Origin: Fibrobacter sp. UWB16
GTDB taxonomy: Bacteria > Fibrobacterota > Fibrobacteria > Fibrobacterales > Fibrobacteraceae
NCBI RefSeq assembly: GCF_900215325.1
Contig: NZ_OCMS01000003.1
Coordinates: 434,001-498,000, forward strand
Direction of reading: 5' to 3'
DNA: 64,000 nucleotides
Under the pieces are notes generated by a model that was given only the letters and a program-made list of their open reading frames with translations, made no database searches and was not told the DNA's origin. Both the position numbers and the translations under genes were made by a program. Of the stretch, positions 24,844-32,225 are shown piece by piece. Each line of letters begins with the position of its first letter. Position 1 is the first letter of the stretch.

Positions 24844-25719
24844 TTACTCCTTACCTGTGTCTGACTGGTCCAACATCTGAGTGAGAAGAGCGAAAAATTC
24901 CTCGGGCACATTTTTATGGAACGCTATTCCGAACATGTACGGAATTTTCGCTGCAGCAAATAGCGGAAGCCGACGGGTCGCTTCTTCGATTTGCTGTTTG
25001 TCATTAGTCCCGAGATAGGCCGAAAAGAAAATGTTCCAGTGGGCCTTCATCGTTTCAGACGGCAAATGAAATAGAAAGTCTAGTTTGTCTGCATCTGGCA
25101 TGTGCGCCAAGTTCCACATAAGTGCAAGGTCCCATTCCGGAGCTCCGTATCCGAACCCACCCAAGTCAATCCAGAAAGTCCTCTTTCCGTCGGTGATGGC
25201 ATTACCAATCTGCAAATCGCCATGGAGGCAAGTCTCAGTATCTGGAACTTTATCCAAAAATTTTAGGATGCGCTTTCTGTAGTCTTCCGGTACAAAAACC
25301 TTTTCGGAATAGAACTGCGTAATCATCTGCTTGTAAGACTTGAGCCGCGAAGTATCTGCTTTTGTCGCATGAAGCTCTCGTGCCATGCGTGCAAATTCCA
25401 AGGAAATCTCTTCTAGCCGTTCGGGCTCCTGCGAAATGATTCGCGAAAAAGAACGCTTGCCTTCAATGAGCTCGTATTCCCCGCCAAAACGCTTGCCGTC
25501 TGTAATCAAACGAAACGGTTCCGGTGTAGAAATGCCCAACTCGAAAGCCGTCCGCGATGCCCAAAATTCATTTTTTATTGTGTTTGCGTCAAAATCCGGA
25601 TTGTACAACTTTGCAAGCGATTTGCCGTTCCTATGCGTATACGCGAGCGCAGTCCCGCCTTCGCCCGTCTGGATGTAATCATTCAGATCAATCTTCTGAA
25701 ATTCGTTGTTCGCTCCCAT
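24844..25719 (-). CDS. Aminoglycoside-phosphotransferase-like small-molecule kinase
   Basis: About 291 residues with a protein-kinase-like fold. The catalytic loop is CLHGDLQIGNAI (H-G-D-x4-N) near residue 183, and the metal-binding Asp is in WIDLGGFGYGAPEWDLALMW. This is the layout of APH-type enzymes, which phosphorylate antibiotics, choline, fructosamine or other small molecules. The N-terminal YIQTGEGGTALAYTHRNGKSLAKLYN is the nucleotide-binding lobe with a likely catalytic Lys. ATG 25719 has GGAG upstream; an earlier start at 25752 lacks one. It forms an operon with the downstream GNAT gene. Confidence 0.8.
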   Translation of the reverse strand: MGANNEFQKIDLNDYIQTGEGGTALAYTHRNGKSLAKLYNPDFDANTIKNEFWASRTAFELGISTPEPFRLITDGKRFGGEYELIEGKRSFSRIISQEPERLEEISLEFARMARELHATKADTSRLKSYKQMITQFYSEKVFVPEDYRKRILKFLDKVPDTETCLHGDLQIGNAITDGKRTFWIDLGGFGYGAPEWDLALMWNLAHMPDADKLDFLFHLPSETMKAHWNIFFSAYLGTNDKQQIEEATRRLPLFAAAKIPYMFGIAFHKNVPEEFFALLTQMLDQSDTGKE

Positions 25720-25844
25720 AAAATTTCTCCATCTATTTATAAAGCTATACAATTTTTCGCATGATAGCGCGCGGGATGGAATTTTTTTGAAGGGGGAAGA
25801 ATCCCCCTCGCTTCAGCCCCGACTTACAAGTGCAAAATGCGGCA

Positions 25845-25880
25845 TGTCATGCCCGCCACCGAGCGGGCATCGCCTCTATC
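25845..25880. repeat. Palindromic repeat GTCATGCCCGCCACCGAGCGGGCAT
   Basis: GTCAT followed by a GCCCGC/GCGGGC hairpin. Same group as the other GTCAT-type repeats. Confidence 0.5.
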
Positions 25881-26010
25881 TGTCAAAAACACATCGTCGG
25901 GTCTTACGCTACCCCCACTGCGGGCTTCAGACGCCAGCCCGCAACGCCCGGCTTGTCCCGCCCACCCGCCCCTAGAAAAGAAACAACGCTGCTCCAATTG
26001 AGTCTGCGCC
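25881..26010. other. G/C-rich intergenic stretch with hairpin potential
   Basis: A 130-base stretch, more G/C-rich than the flanking sequence, with tracts such as CCCGCCCACCCGCCCC and CTGCGGGC / GCCCGCAACG. Short open frames cross it on both strands but lack ribosome-binding sites and resemble no known protein. It could be a small structured RNA, a repeat remnant or part of a lost gene. The whole gap 25720-26146 has no supported gene. Confidence 0.3.
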
Positions 26011-26146
26011 TTTTCGTAATGCAAGCCCTCTTGCGTGTAATGATAAATGGGGGTATATTTGTAGCGACAGGACTCCCCGCACCTCTCGTTGATGTGTCCC
26101 AGTGGGAGACGTTTTTATTTTAGGGATTTTCCCAAGTAGTTGTTGT

Positions 26147-26299
26147 ATGAGTGATGCTGAAAATAATACAAGCGATGAACTGCGTTGCGATGCTCTATTA
26201 GAAACAGACGAAGAGTTCGAACGCAAAATGGAACGCGGTTATGCCGATGCTATAGAAGACCGTGGAAAACCGATGGAAGATGTTTTCTCCGATTTGTGA
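26147..26299 (+). CDS. Small acidic antitoxin-like protein
   Basis: 50 residues, rich in Asp and Glu. The pattern ALLETDEEFERKMERGYADA...KPMEDVFSDL resembles the C-terminal toxin-neutralising part of RelB/Phd-type antitoxins, which often end in AEVF-x-x-L. No toxin gene lies next to it. The gene is followed 11 bases later by a strong terminator, which supports it as a real transcription unit. The start site has only a weak SD. Tentative: an orphan antitoxin or a small regulator. Confidence 0.5.
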   Translation: MSDAENNTSDELRCDALLETDEEFERKMERGYADAIEDRGKPMEDVFSDL

Positions 26300-26310
26300 A
26301 TTAAAGAAAA

Positions 26311-26338
26311 AACCTCGGTTTATCACCGAGGTTCTTTT
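26311..26338 (+). terminator. Terminator after the small antitoxin-like gene
   Basis: AACCTCGG / CCGAGGTT stem with loop TTTATCA, then CTTTTG. Confidence 0.75.
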
Positions 26339-26344
26339 GTAAAG

Positions 26345-26374
26345 GGAGATCCCCGCCTTCGCGGGGATGACATC
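26345..26374. repeat. Palindromic repeat GATCCCCGCCTTCGCGGGGATGACAT
   Basis: CCCCGC/GCGGGG hairpin ending in ATGACAT, the reverse orientation of the GTCAT family. It lies between convergent genes and may stop transcription from both sides. Confidence 0.6.
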
Positions 26375-26382
26375 TTGCGGGC

Positions 26383-28095
26383 TTAAGCCTGCTTGTAGCT
26401 TTCGAGCGATTCCACGCGGAGGCTCTTCACAAAGTTGTAGTGCTTTGCGACTTCGGCTTCGGCGAGGTTCAGGTACACCTTCATGCTCTTGTCGAACAGT
26501 TCCGGTGCCTTGGTGGCGTCGCGGAGGAGCAACTGGGTCATCACGCAGTTGGCGGCGAGTTCGTACAAGTGACGGCTGCAGAGGTCGGTGAATTCGTTGT
26601 TTTCAACGGACTTCACGTATTCAATAGCTTCGTTGTACTTTTCGTCCATAGCCTTGGCGCGAGCCTTGAGGCTTTCGTATTCCGGGCGAACGTCCATAGC
26701 TTCGAGTTCTTCGAGCATGAGGCCGTAGCTGCCGGTGGTGATGTGCGGGAGTGCTGCAACCGTCTGGAGCTGCGTCGTACCTTCGTAAATGGAGGTGATA
26801 CGAGCGTCGCGGTAGAGGCGCTGGCAAGCGTATTCAAGCATGTAGCCCGAACCGCCGTGAACCTGGATACAGTCGTAGCTGTTCTGGTTTGCGTATTCGG
26901 AGTTCATGCCCTTCGCAAGCGGCGTGCAAGCGGAAGCGAGCTTCTGGTAAAGCTTGAGTTCCTTCTTTTCGTCGTCGGTGAGCTTGCGCGTGCGTTCGAT
27001 GTCTTCGAGGCACTTGTAGATATCGACGTAACGAGCTGTCTGGTACAAGAGGGCGCGACCTGCATCGAGGCGAGCCTTGATGTTCGAGATCATTTCGTAG
27101 ACGGCGGGGAAGTTCACGATAGCCTGGCCGAACTGCTTACGGTCCTTGGCGTAGGCGAGAGCTTCGTTGTAAGCCATCTGGCTGATACCCACAGACTGAG
27201 CGGCAATGCCGAGGCGGGCGCCGTTCATGAGGGCCATCACGTACTTGATGAGACCGAACTTGCGGCGGCCGCAGAGTTCAGCCTTGGCGTTCTTGTAGAC
27301 AAGTTCGCAAGTCGGGCTTCCGTGAATACCGAGCTTGTTTTCGATGCGGCGAACGTCAACGCCACCGTCACGCTTGTCATAAATGAACATGGAAAGACCA
27401 CGACCATCGTGCGTGCCTTCTTCGGAGCGGGCGAGCACCAGGTGAATGTCGGAGTCGCCGTTCGTGATGAAGCGCTTCACGCCGTTCAAGTACCAGCACT
27501 TGTCAGCTTCGCTGTAGGTGGCCTTGAGCATCACGCGCTGCAAGTCAGAACCTGCATCCGGTTCGGTCAAGTCCATGGACATCGTTTCGCCGGCGCAGAT
27601 GCGCGGGATGAAACGGGAACGCTGGTCTTCGTCGCCGAATTCATAGAGCGTTTCAATGCAGTCCTGGAGGGACCAGATGTTCTCGAAACCGGCGTCTGCA
27701 GAGGCAATCATTTCGTTGATGGCCGTGTAGGCGGTAATCGGGAAGTTGAGACCGCCAAAGCGGCGCGGCATCGTGACACCGTTGAGGCCTGCCTTGCGGG
27801 TGGCTTCGAGGTTTTCGTAGGTCTTGGATGCGTAGCGGACGCGGCCGTTTTCGCAGTGCGGGCCTTCGGCATCCACGTCTTCGGAGTTCGGGAAGACCGT
27901 GTTTGCGGTGATGTCGCCAGCGACTTCGAGCACGCGGTTGTAGTTGTCCATAGCGTCGGCAAAATCTTCCGGCGCATAGTCGAAATTGTCCTTGTCAGCA
28001 AAGCCGTTTTCCTTGAGCTCGACAATGCGCTGCATCAAGGGGCTGCTTTCGAGGTTGAATTTAATCTCGGGGTGATCTGTGTAGAAATTTGCCAT
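26383..28095 (-). CDS. Acyl-CoA dehydrogenase
   Basis: 570 residues, longer than the 380-residue short-chain type and like the enlarged enzymes of many anaerobes. Flavin-binding patterns are visible: MSMDLTEPDAGSDLQ, RFITNGDSDIHLVLARS, and NKLGIHGSPTCELVYKNAK. The catalytic base is the Glu in SIYEGTTQLQ near residue 440. The last 110 residues form an extra helical domain. It is the last gene of an operon with etfB and etfA, six bases after etfA. Such trios move electrons between acyl-CoA/enoyl-CoA and an EtfAB flavoprotein. The carbon chain it acts on is unknown. Confidence 0.92.
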   Translation of the reverse strand: MANFYTDHPEIKFNLESSPLMQRIVELKENGFADKDNFDYAPEDFADAMDNYNRVLEVAGDITANTVFPNSEDVDAEGPHCENGRVRYASKTYENLEATRKAGLNGVTMPRRFGGLNFPITAYTAINEMIASADAGFENIWSLQDCIETLYEFGDEDQRSRFIPRICAGETMSMDLTEPDAGSDLQRVMLKATYSEADKCWYLNGVKRFITNGDSDIHLVLARSEEGTHDGRGLSMFIYDKRDGGVDVRRIENKLGIHGSPTCELVYKNAKAELCGRRKFGLIKYVMALMNGARLGIAAQSVGISQMAYNEALAYAKDRKQFGQAIVNFPAVYEMISNIKARLDAGRALLYQTARYVDIYKCLEDIERTRKLTDDEKKELKLYQKLASACTPLAKGMNSEYANQNSYDCIQVHGGSGYMLEYACQRLYRDARITSIYEGTTQLQTVAALPHITTGSYGLMLEELEAMDVRPEYESLKARAKAMDEKYNEAIEYVKSVENNEFTDLCSRHLYELAANCVMTQLLLRDATKAPELFDKSMKVYLNLAEAEVAKHYNFVKSLRVESLESYKQA

Positions 28096-28100
28096 AGCGC

Positions 28101-29126
28101 TTACTTGTTGTTTGCCTTGTAATACTTGATCATCTTCGGGAGAACTTCTTCGACGGTGCCGTTGATCACGTAATCAGCGATAGCGTTGATCGGAGCTTCG
28201 GGGTCGGAGTTCACGGAGATGATGATACCTGAATCCTGCATGCCAGCGAGGTGCTGGATCTGGCCGGAAATACCGAAAGCGATATAGACCTTCGGGCGGA
28301 CCGTTACGCCAGTCTGACCGATCTGACGGTCATGATCGACGAAACCTGCGTCCACAGCGGCGCGGCTAGCACCGACTTCAGCGTGGAGTTCCTTGGCAAG
28401 TTCGAACAGCATGTCGAAGTTTTCCTTGGAGCCCATGCCGTAACCACCGGCGACCACGATCGGAGCGCCCTTGAGGTTGTGCTTGGCCTTTTCCACATGG
28501 CGTTCGAGCACCTTGACCACGTATTCCGTTTCCGGAACATACTTGGCCACGTCGTGCTTGATGACTTCGCCCTTGTAGTTCGGGTCCACGATTTCCTTCT
28601 TCATCACGCCTTCGCGGACGGTTGCCATCTGCGGGCGGTGTTCCGGGTTCACAATCGTTGCGACAATGTTACCGCCGAATGCCGGACGGATCTGGCAGAG
28701 CTGGTTTTCGTAGAACTTCTTCACGCCACCGATGCTCATTTCGAAGCTATCGATTTCGAGTTCGGTACAGTCAGCGGTAAGGCCGCTGTGCATGGCGCTG
28801 GAGATGCGCGGGCCGAGGTCACGGCCGATAACCGTTGCACCGAGCAAGCAAATCTGCGGCTGTTCTTCCTTGAAGAGGTTCACCACGAGAGATGCGTGCG
28901 GGTTGGTGGTGTAGGGGAACAGGCCTTCGGCGTCGAACACATGAACCTTGTCCACACCGTAAGGGAAAACCTGTTTTTCAATGCCATCAAGGCCCTTGCC
29001 GGCGCAAATGCACTCGAGCTGAACGCCGAGAGTGTTGGCCAACTTGCGACCCTTAGAAAGCAGTTCAAGGGAAACGTCAACGACGGTGGTTCCCTCAATT
29101 TCGCAATATACAAATACGTTATTCAT
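28101..29126 (-). CDS. etfA: Electron transfer flavoprotein alpha subunit
   Basis: 341 residues. The C-terminal FAD domain is canonical: VVAGGYGMGSKENFDML, VGASRAAVDAGFVDHDRQIGQTG, and AFGISGQIQHLAGM...NSDPEAPI, the EtfA signature. The N-terminal domain pairs with EtfB. It sits between etfB (3 bases upstream) and the acyl-CoA dehydrogenase (6 bases downstream), so the three form one operon and one electron-transfer system. Confidence 0.95.
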   Translation of the reverse strand: MNNVFVYCEIEGTTVVDVSLELLSKGRKLANTLGVQLECICAGKGLDGIEKQVFPYGVDKVHVFDAEGLFPYTTNPHASLVVNLFKEEQPQICLLGATVIGRDLGPRISSAMHSGLTADCTELEIDSFEMSIGGVKKFYENQLCQIRPAFGGNIVATIVNPEHRPQMATVREGVMKKEIVDPNYKGEVIKHDVAKYVPETEYVVKVLERHVEKAKHNLKGAPIVVAGGYGMGSKENFDMLFELAKELHAEVGASRAAVDAGFVDHDRQIGQTGVTVRPKVYIAFGISGQIQHLAGMQDSGIIISVNSDPEAPINAIADYVINGTVEEVLPKMIKYYKANNK

Positions 29127-29129
29127 AGG

Positions 29130-30011
29130 TTAGCCAATAATCTTCCCGTCTAAAAGTTCCTTGATAAGTCCTTCAATGTCGGCGTCGCTTGCGGAGAGCG
29201 TGCGGCTTTCCTTGGCCTTGAACACGATGTTCTTGACGGCCTTCACGTTCGTCGGCGAGCCTGCCTTACCGATCTGAGCCGGGTCGGCATCGATATCGGC
29301 TGCACCCCACTGCGGGATGTCGAGGTAGGGCTTCTTAGCGATGAGAGCTGCGTACTTGTCAGCATCTTCCGGCTTGCGTTCGGCAACTGCAGTAGCGTTC
29401 TTGAACTTCATGATGCGCTTTGCATTGCGCGGACGGCACGGAGCTGCACTGCCGTTCACGGTCACGACCAGCGGGAGCGGTGCTTCCACAGTTTCGACAC
29501 CACCGTCGATGTGGCGGCGGATCACGACCTTGCGTGCCTGTTCGTCGAGCTTCAGGATTTCTTCGGCGTAAGTGACCTGAGTAAGTCCGAGCTTTTCTGC
29601 AATCTGCGGACCGACCTGTGCGGTATCGCCGTCGATAGCCTGGCGGCCACCGAGGATGATGTCGTAGTCACCGATCTTCTTCACTGCCTGGGCGAGCGTG
29701 TAGCTCGTAGCGAGCGTGTCAGCACCACCGAGCGGGCGGTCCGTCACGACGTAACCGCAGTCTGCACCGCGGTACAAAGCTTCGCGGACGACTTCGGCAG
29801 ACTTCGGGAGACCCATGGTCAACACGGAGATGGTGGAACCAGGGAACTGGTCCTTCAAACGAAGGGCTTGCTCCAGGGCGTTCAGGTCTTCGGGGTTGAA
29901 GACCGCGGGCAATGCGGCACGATTGATAGTACCCTGCGGCGTCATGGCGTCCGGGCCTACGTTTCGTGTATCAGGTACTTGCTTTGCAAGCACAACGATT
30001 TTAAGACTCAT
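29130..30011 (-). CDS. etfB: Electron transfer flavoprotein beta subunit, bifurcating type
   Basis: 293 residues, somewhat longer than the usual 260. The N terminus KIVVLAKQVPDT is typical of EtfB. The loop ILGGRQAIDGDTAQVGP near residue 120 matches the motif that binds a second FAD in electron-bifurcating ETFs; non-bifurcating ETFs have a different, AMP-binding loop there. It is first in the operon with etfA and the acyl-CoA dehydrogenase. If bifurcating, the complex would couple NADH oxidation to both enoyl-CoA and ferredoxin or flavodoxin reduction. That is inference from the motif and the operon. Confidence 0.93.
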   Translation of the reverse strand: MSLKIVVLAKQVPDTRNVGPDAMTPQGTINRAALPAVFNPEDLNALEQALRLKDQFPGSTISVLTMGLPKSAEVVREALYRGADCGYVVTDRPLGGADTLATSYTLAQAVKKIGDYDIILGGRQAIDGDTAQVGPQIAEKLGLTQVTYAEEILKLDEQARKVVIRRHIDGGVETVEAPLPLVVTVNGSAAPCRPRNAKRIMKFKNATAVAERKPEDADKYAALIAKKPYLDIPQWGAADIDADPAQIGKAGSPTNVKAVKNIVFKAKESRTLSASDADIEGLIKELLDGKIIG

Positions 30012-30095
30012 ATTACTATAGTGTTTTAATTTAACGGTTAATTGAAAATCCTGCTACTCTGCAAAATTTTACAAGCTACAAGATAGATTTATTAA

Positions 30096-30129
30096 GCCCG
30101 ACGGATTTTTGAATATGCTCCGAACGGGC
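30096..30129 (-). terminator. Hairpin between the toxin-antitoxin pair and etfB
   Basis: GCCCG-A-CGGA (30096-30105) pairs with TCCG-AA-CGGGC (30119-30129). It could end the toxin-antitoxin transcript or form part of the etf leader; the T-tract is weak. Confidence 0.4.
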
Positions 30130-30187
30130 CGAAAATAACTCCATTTTAAGAATTGTGTAATGATTTTGTAATGTTTAGGGGCGGGCG

Positions 30188-30490
30188 TTAATCCGCTTTC
30201 AAAGCGAGATTCATCAAAGTTGCGAAATTCAGCTTTTTGTTTCTCGCGATGGTCAAAAATTCCTTTTCTTCTTTCGTTACGCGAATCTGAAATTTCAGCG
30301 GAGAGGCAAACTTAGTTTTTCTTCCTGCATTTTCGCGAGCGCCCCCATGTCCGAATTTCTTCTCGTATAAAGCGAGTCCAGATTTTTTCAAGTATTCTTT
30401 TTCGGAGATGATCTTTTCTCCGGCAACAACTTCGGATTCTTTCTTCTTGAAAACGAAACCTTCTGAATCTTTAACATATACATATGGCAT
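30188..30490 (-). CDS. Candidate RHH-type antitoxin with GGARENAGRK motif
   Basis: About 100 residues, basic. A central GHGGARENAGRKTKF motif is followed by FQIRVTKEEKEFLTIARNKKLNFATLMNLAL, which looks like a ribbon-helix-helix or short DNA-binding module: a beta strand, then two helices. The GGAR-x2-AGRK motif is common in small phage and plasmid proteins. ATG 30490 has GAGG six bases upstream. It starts 27 bases after a Gp49/RelE-like gene, so it may be the antitoxin in a toxin-first pair, as in HigBA. This is a guess from order, size and fold. Confidence 0.5.
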   Translation of the reverse strand: MPYVYVKDSEGFVFKKKESEVVAGEKIISEKEYLKKSGLALYEKKFGHGGARENAGRKTKFASPLKFQIRVTKEEKEFLTIARNKKLNFATLMNLALKAD

Positions 30491-30517
30491 ATTAAACCTC
30501 ATTTAATCTTTTGATGG

Positions 30518-30787
30518 CTAGCTTAATTTTGTCTTTAGGGTCTTTTGAGTCTTTTTAACAAAAACAACTCCTATTACAATAATGGCTCCGGCTTTATATT
30601 TGAACAAAGAACGTAGTTCATTCGATTTGATTTCGAAAATTTCTTTTTGAAGATGTTTTACTCGGACGAATTCGATTCCCTGTTTTTCTATGGTTTCGTA
30701 CTCCTTGTTGAGAAGGTCTTTTTGAAATTGTTCAAGGGCGTTGATTTCTGTTTCTGCCGCTAGCGTTTTTTCTACGGTGAATTTCAT
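30518..30787 (-). CDS. Candidate RelE/Gp49-like toxin
   Basis: 89 residues, basic. The C-terminal half fits the RelE/HigB/Gp49 (DUF891) pattern: VKHLQKEIFEIKSNELRSLFKYKAGAIIVIGVVFVKKTQKT, corresponding to the family's glyElRi...yRvly...ivll..f.KKtqKtp. Family toxins cleave mRNA on the ribosome. The usual second Arg is replaced: the pattern has SLFKY where yRvly is expected, so activity is uncertain. It precedes the GGAR/AGRK gene by 27 bases. The pair is A/T-rich compared with its neighbours, hinting at recent arrival. Confidence 0.55.
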   Translation of the reverse strand: MKFTVEKTLAAETEINALEQFQKDLLNKEYETIEKQGIEFVRVKHLQKEIFEIKSNELRSLFKYKAGAIIVIGVVFVKKTQKTLKTKLS

Positions 30788-30924
30788 ATTAGAATATAAG
30801 TAAAGAGTTTGATTTTGTCAACATATTCAAAAAATGTGCGGAATTAAGGTGTTTTTTGCGTGTATTCATTGTATCCTTTAAAATTTTTTATAGAACCTCC
30901 GATTACTTATACACACTTTTTTCA

Positions 30925-30945
30925 GGTGATTGATTCACCCTTTTT
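30925..30945 (+). other. Short hairpin in the gap upstream of the HAD lipoprotein
   Basis: GGTGA / TCACC with loop TTGAT followed by CTTTTT. It may be a weak stop or an operator. The rest of the 217-base gap 30788-31004 is A/T-rich with no other clear feature. Confidence 0.25.
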
Positions 30946-31004
30946 ATGTAAAATTTTTATCATTATGATTGTCTTCAAAAATTTCTGAATAAGGGGAGCA
31001 AAGT

Positions 31005-32168
31005 ATGATTGCAAAAATTTTTGCGGTTGGTTCTGTGGCGGCGATGTTCTTGGTGGGCTGTTGCGATAAGCGGGCATCTTGTGAAGACTGTTCGAAATAT
31101 GAAGATAAGTCCGCGGCGGTTCAAAAGTCCGCGGTAGTCTCGACTGCGGCTGTGGCGGATTCTCGCGATGGCGCGACTCTCGCCGAGCAATCCAAGCAAG
31201 CCGTACTTCCCGAGAGACCTCAAGAATCTCTTTCGCTTTGGAATGATCATGCTCCCGCGAAAGATTCTCTTGAAGCGTTTGTGCGTGCAACGACGGATTC
31301 GACTTCTCCAGATTTTATTCCGGCGGAACGCCGCATTGCTGTTTTCGATTGGGATGGCACGCTGTTCCTCGAAACAGCTCCGACGTATTTTGACTGGATG
31401 CTTTTTGAACACCGCGTTCTTGACGATTCCACTTACAAGCCTTCGAAAAAGCAGTTAAAGGCGGCTCGCGAGGGCCGCGAAAAGAAGATTTTCCCGGGGC
31501 TGAGCGCAGAGCGCGAACGCATGGTGGCCGAGGCTTACAAGGGTATGACGCTTCCGGAATTCGAAGCGTATGTCCGTGCGTTTATGCAAGAACCACAGCC
31601 GGGCTTTACGGGACTCAAACGCGGCGATGCCTATTACAAGCCTATGGTCGAAGTGGTGAAATTCTTGACGGCGAACGGCTTCACGGTTTATGTGAGCAGT
31701 GGCACGGAACGCTATACGATGCGTCCGGTCGTTGTTGACGGTCTCGGTCTTCCGCCCAAACAAATTATCGGTTCCGATGTGGTCGTAGTGTCGAGCAACC
31801 AAAAAGGTGCGGACGGTCTTGCATACACATTCCAGAATGGCGACAATCTCGTGCTTGCGGGGCAGAGCATTATTAAGAATTTGCAGACGAACAAGGTGAC
31901 GACTCTCGCGAGTGAAATCGGTTACCAGCCGGTACTTGCCTTTGGCAACAGCGGCACGGATGCAAGCCTCTTGAATTATGCAATTTCTAACAACAAGTAC
32001 AGATCAATGGGCTTCATGTTGCTTTGCGATGACCTGGAACGCGAATATGGCAATGAGGCGAAAGCCGAAAAAATGCGCACTGCAAGCGAAAAGTACGGAT
32101 GGATTCCCGTGTCCATGAAAAACGACTGGAAGACTATTTACGGGGATGGTGTCCAGAAGGCAAAATAA
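31005..32168 (+). CDS. HAD-superfamily phosphatase lipoprotein
   Basis: 387 residues. Lipobox LVGC followed by CDKR. The catalytic domain begins near residue 105 with VFDWDGTLF (D-x-D-G-T). Motif 2 is YVSSGT and motif 3 AFGNSGTDASLL (G-N-S-x2-D), the layout of phosphoserine-phosphatase-like HAD enzymes. It would be a surface or periplasmic phosphomonoesterase, anchored by a 70-residue flexible linker. GGGGAG lies seven bases before the ATG. Its substrate is unknown; scavenging of phosphate esters is possible. Confidence 0.85.
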   Translation: MIAKIFAVGSVAAMFLVGCCDKRASCEDCSKYEDKSAAVQKSAVVSTAAVADSRDGATLAEQSKQAVLPERPQESLSLWNDHAPAKDSLEAFVRATTDSTSPDFIPAERRIAVFDWDGTLFLETAPTYFDWMLFEHRVLDDSTYKPSKKQLKAAREGREKKIFPGLSAERERMVAEAYKGMTLPEFEAYVRAFMQEPQPGFTGLKRGDAYYKPMVEVVKFLTANGFTVYVSSGTERYTMRPVVVDGLGLPPKQIIGSDVVVVSSNQKGADGLAYTFQNGDNLVLAGQSIIKNLQTNKVTTLASEIGYQPVLAFGNSGTDASLLNYAISNNKYRSMGFMLLCDDLEREYGNEAKAEKMRTASEKYGWIPVSMKNDWKTIYGDGVQKAK

Positions 32169-32193
32169 AATGCGCAGCGGTCGCCGCGCATTT
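32168..32193 (+). terminator. Terminator after the HAD lipoprotein
   Basis: AATGCGCAGCG / CGCCGCGCATTT hairpin directly after the stop codon. It is near-symmetric, so it may also serve the convergent protease gene. Confidence 0.65.
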
Positions 32194-32225
32194 CGCTTGT
32201 CGTGCCGAAATTTGCACGTGCATTG

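Noticed and set aside
24212-25719. Antibiotic-resistance cassette
   Set aside because: The kinase and GNAT pair only resembles such enzymes at the family level; no specific resistance signature and no mobile element borders it.
25824-26123. Short open frames in both directions across the G/C-rich gap
   Set aside because: No SD, unusual Arg/Gly/Ala/Pro-rich composition, and they overlap a palindromic repeat.
26440-28122. Open frame of 560 codons on the plus strand opposite the acyl-CoA dehydrogenase
   Set aside because: Same cause; no SD, no domain, and the sense strand gene is a clear family member.
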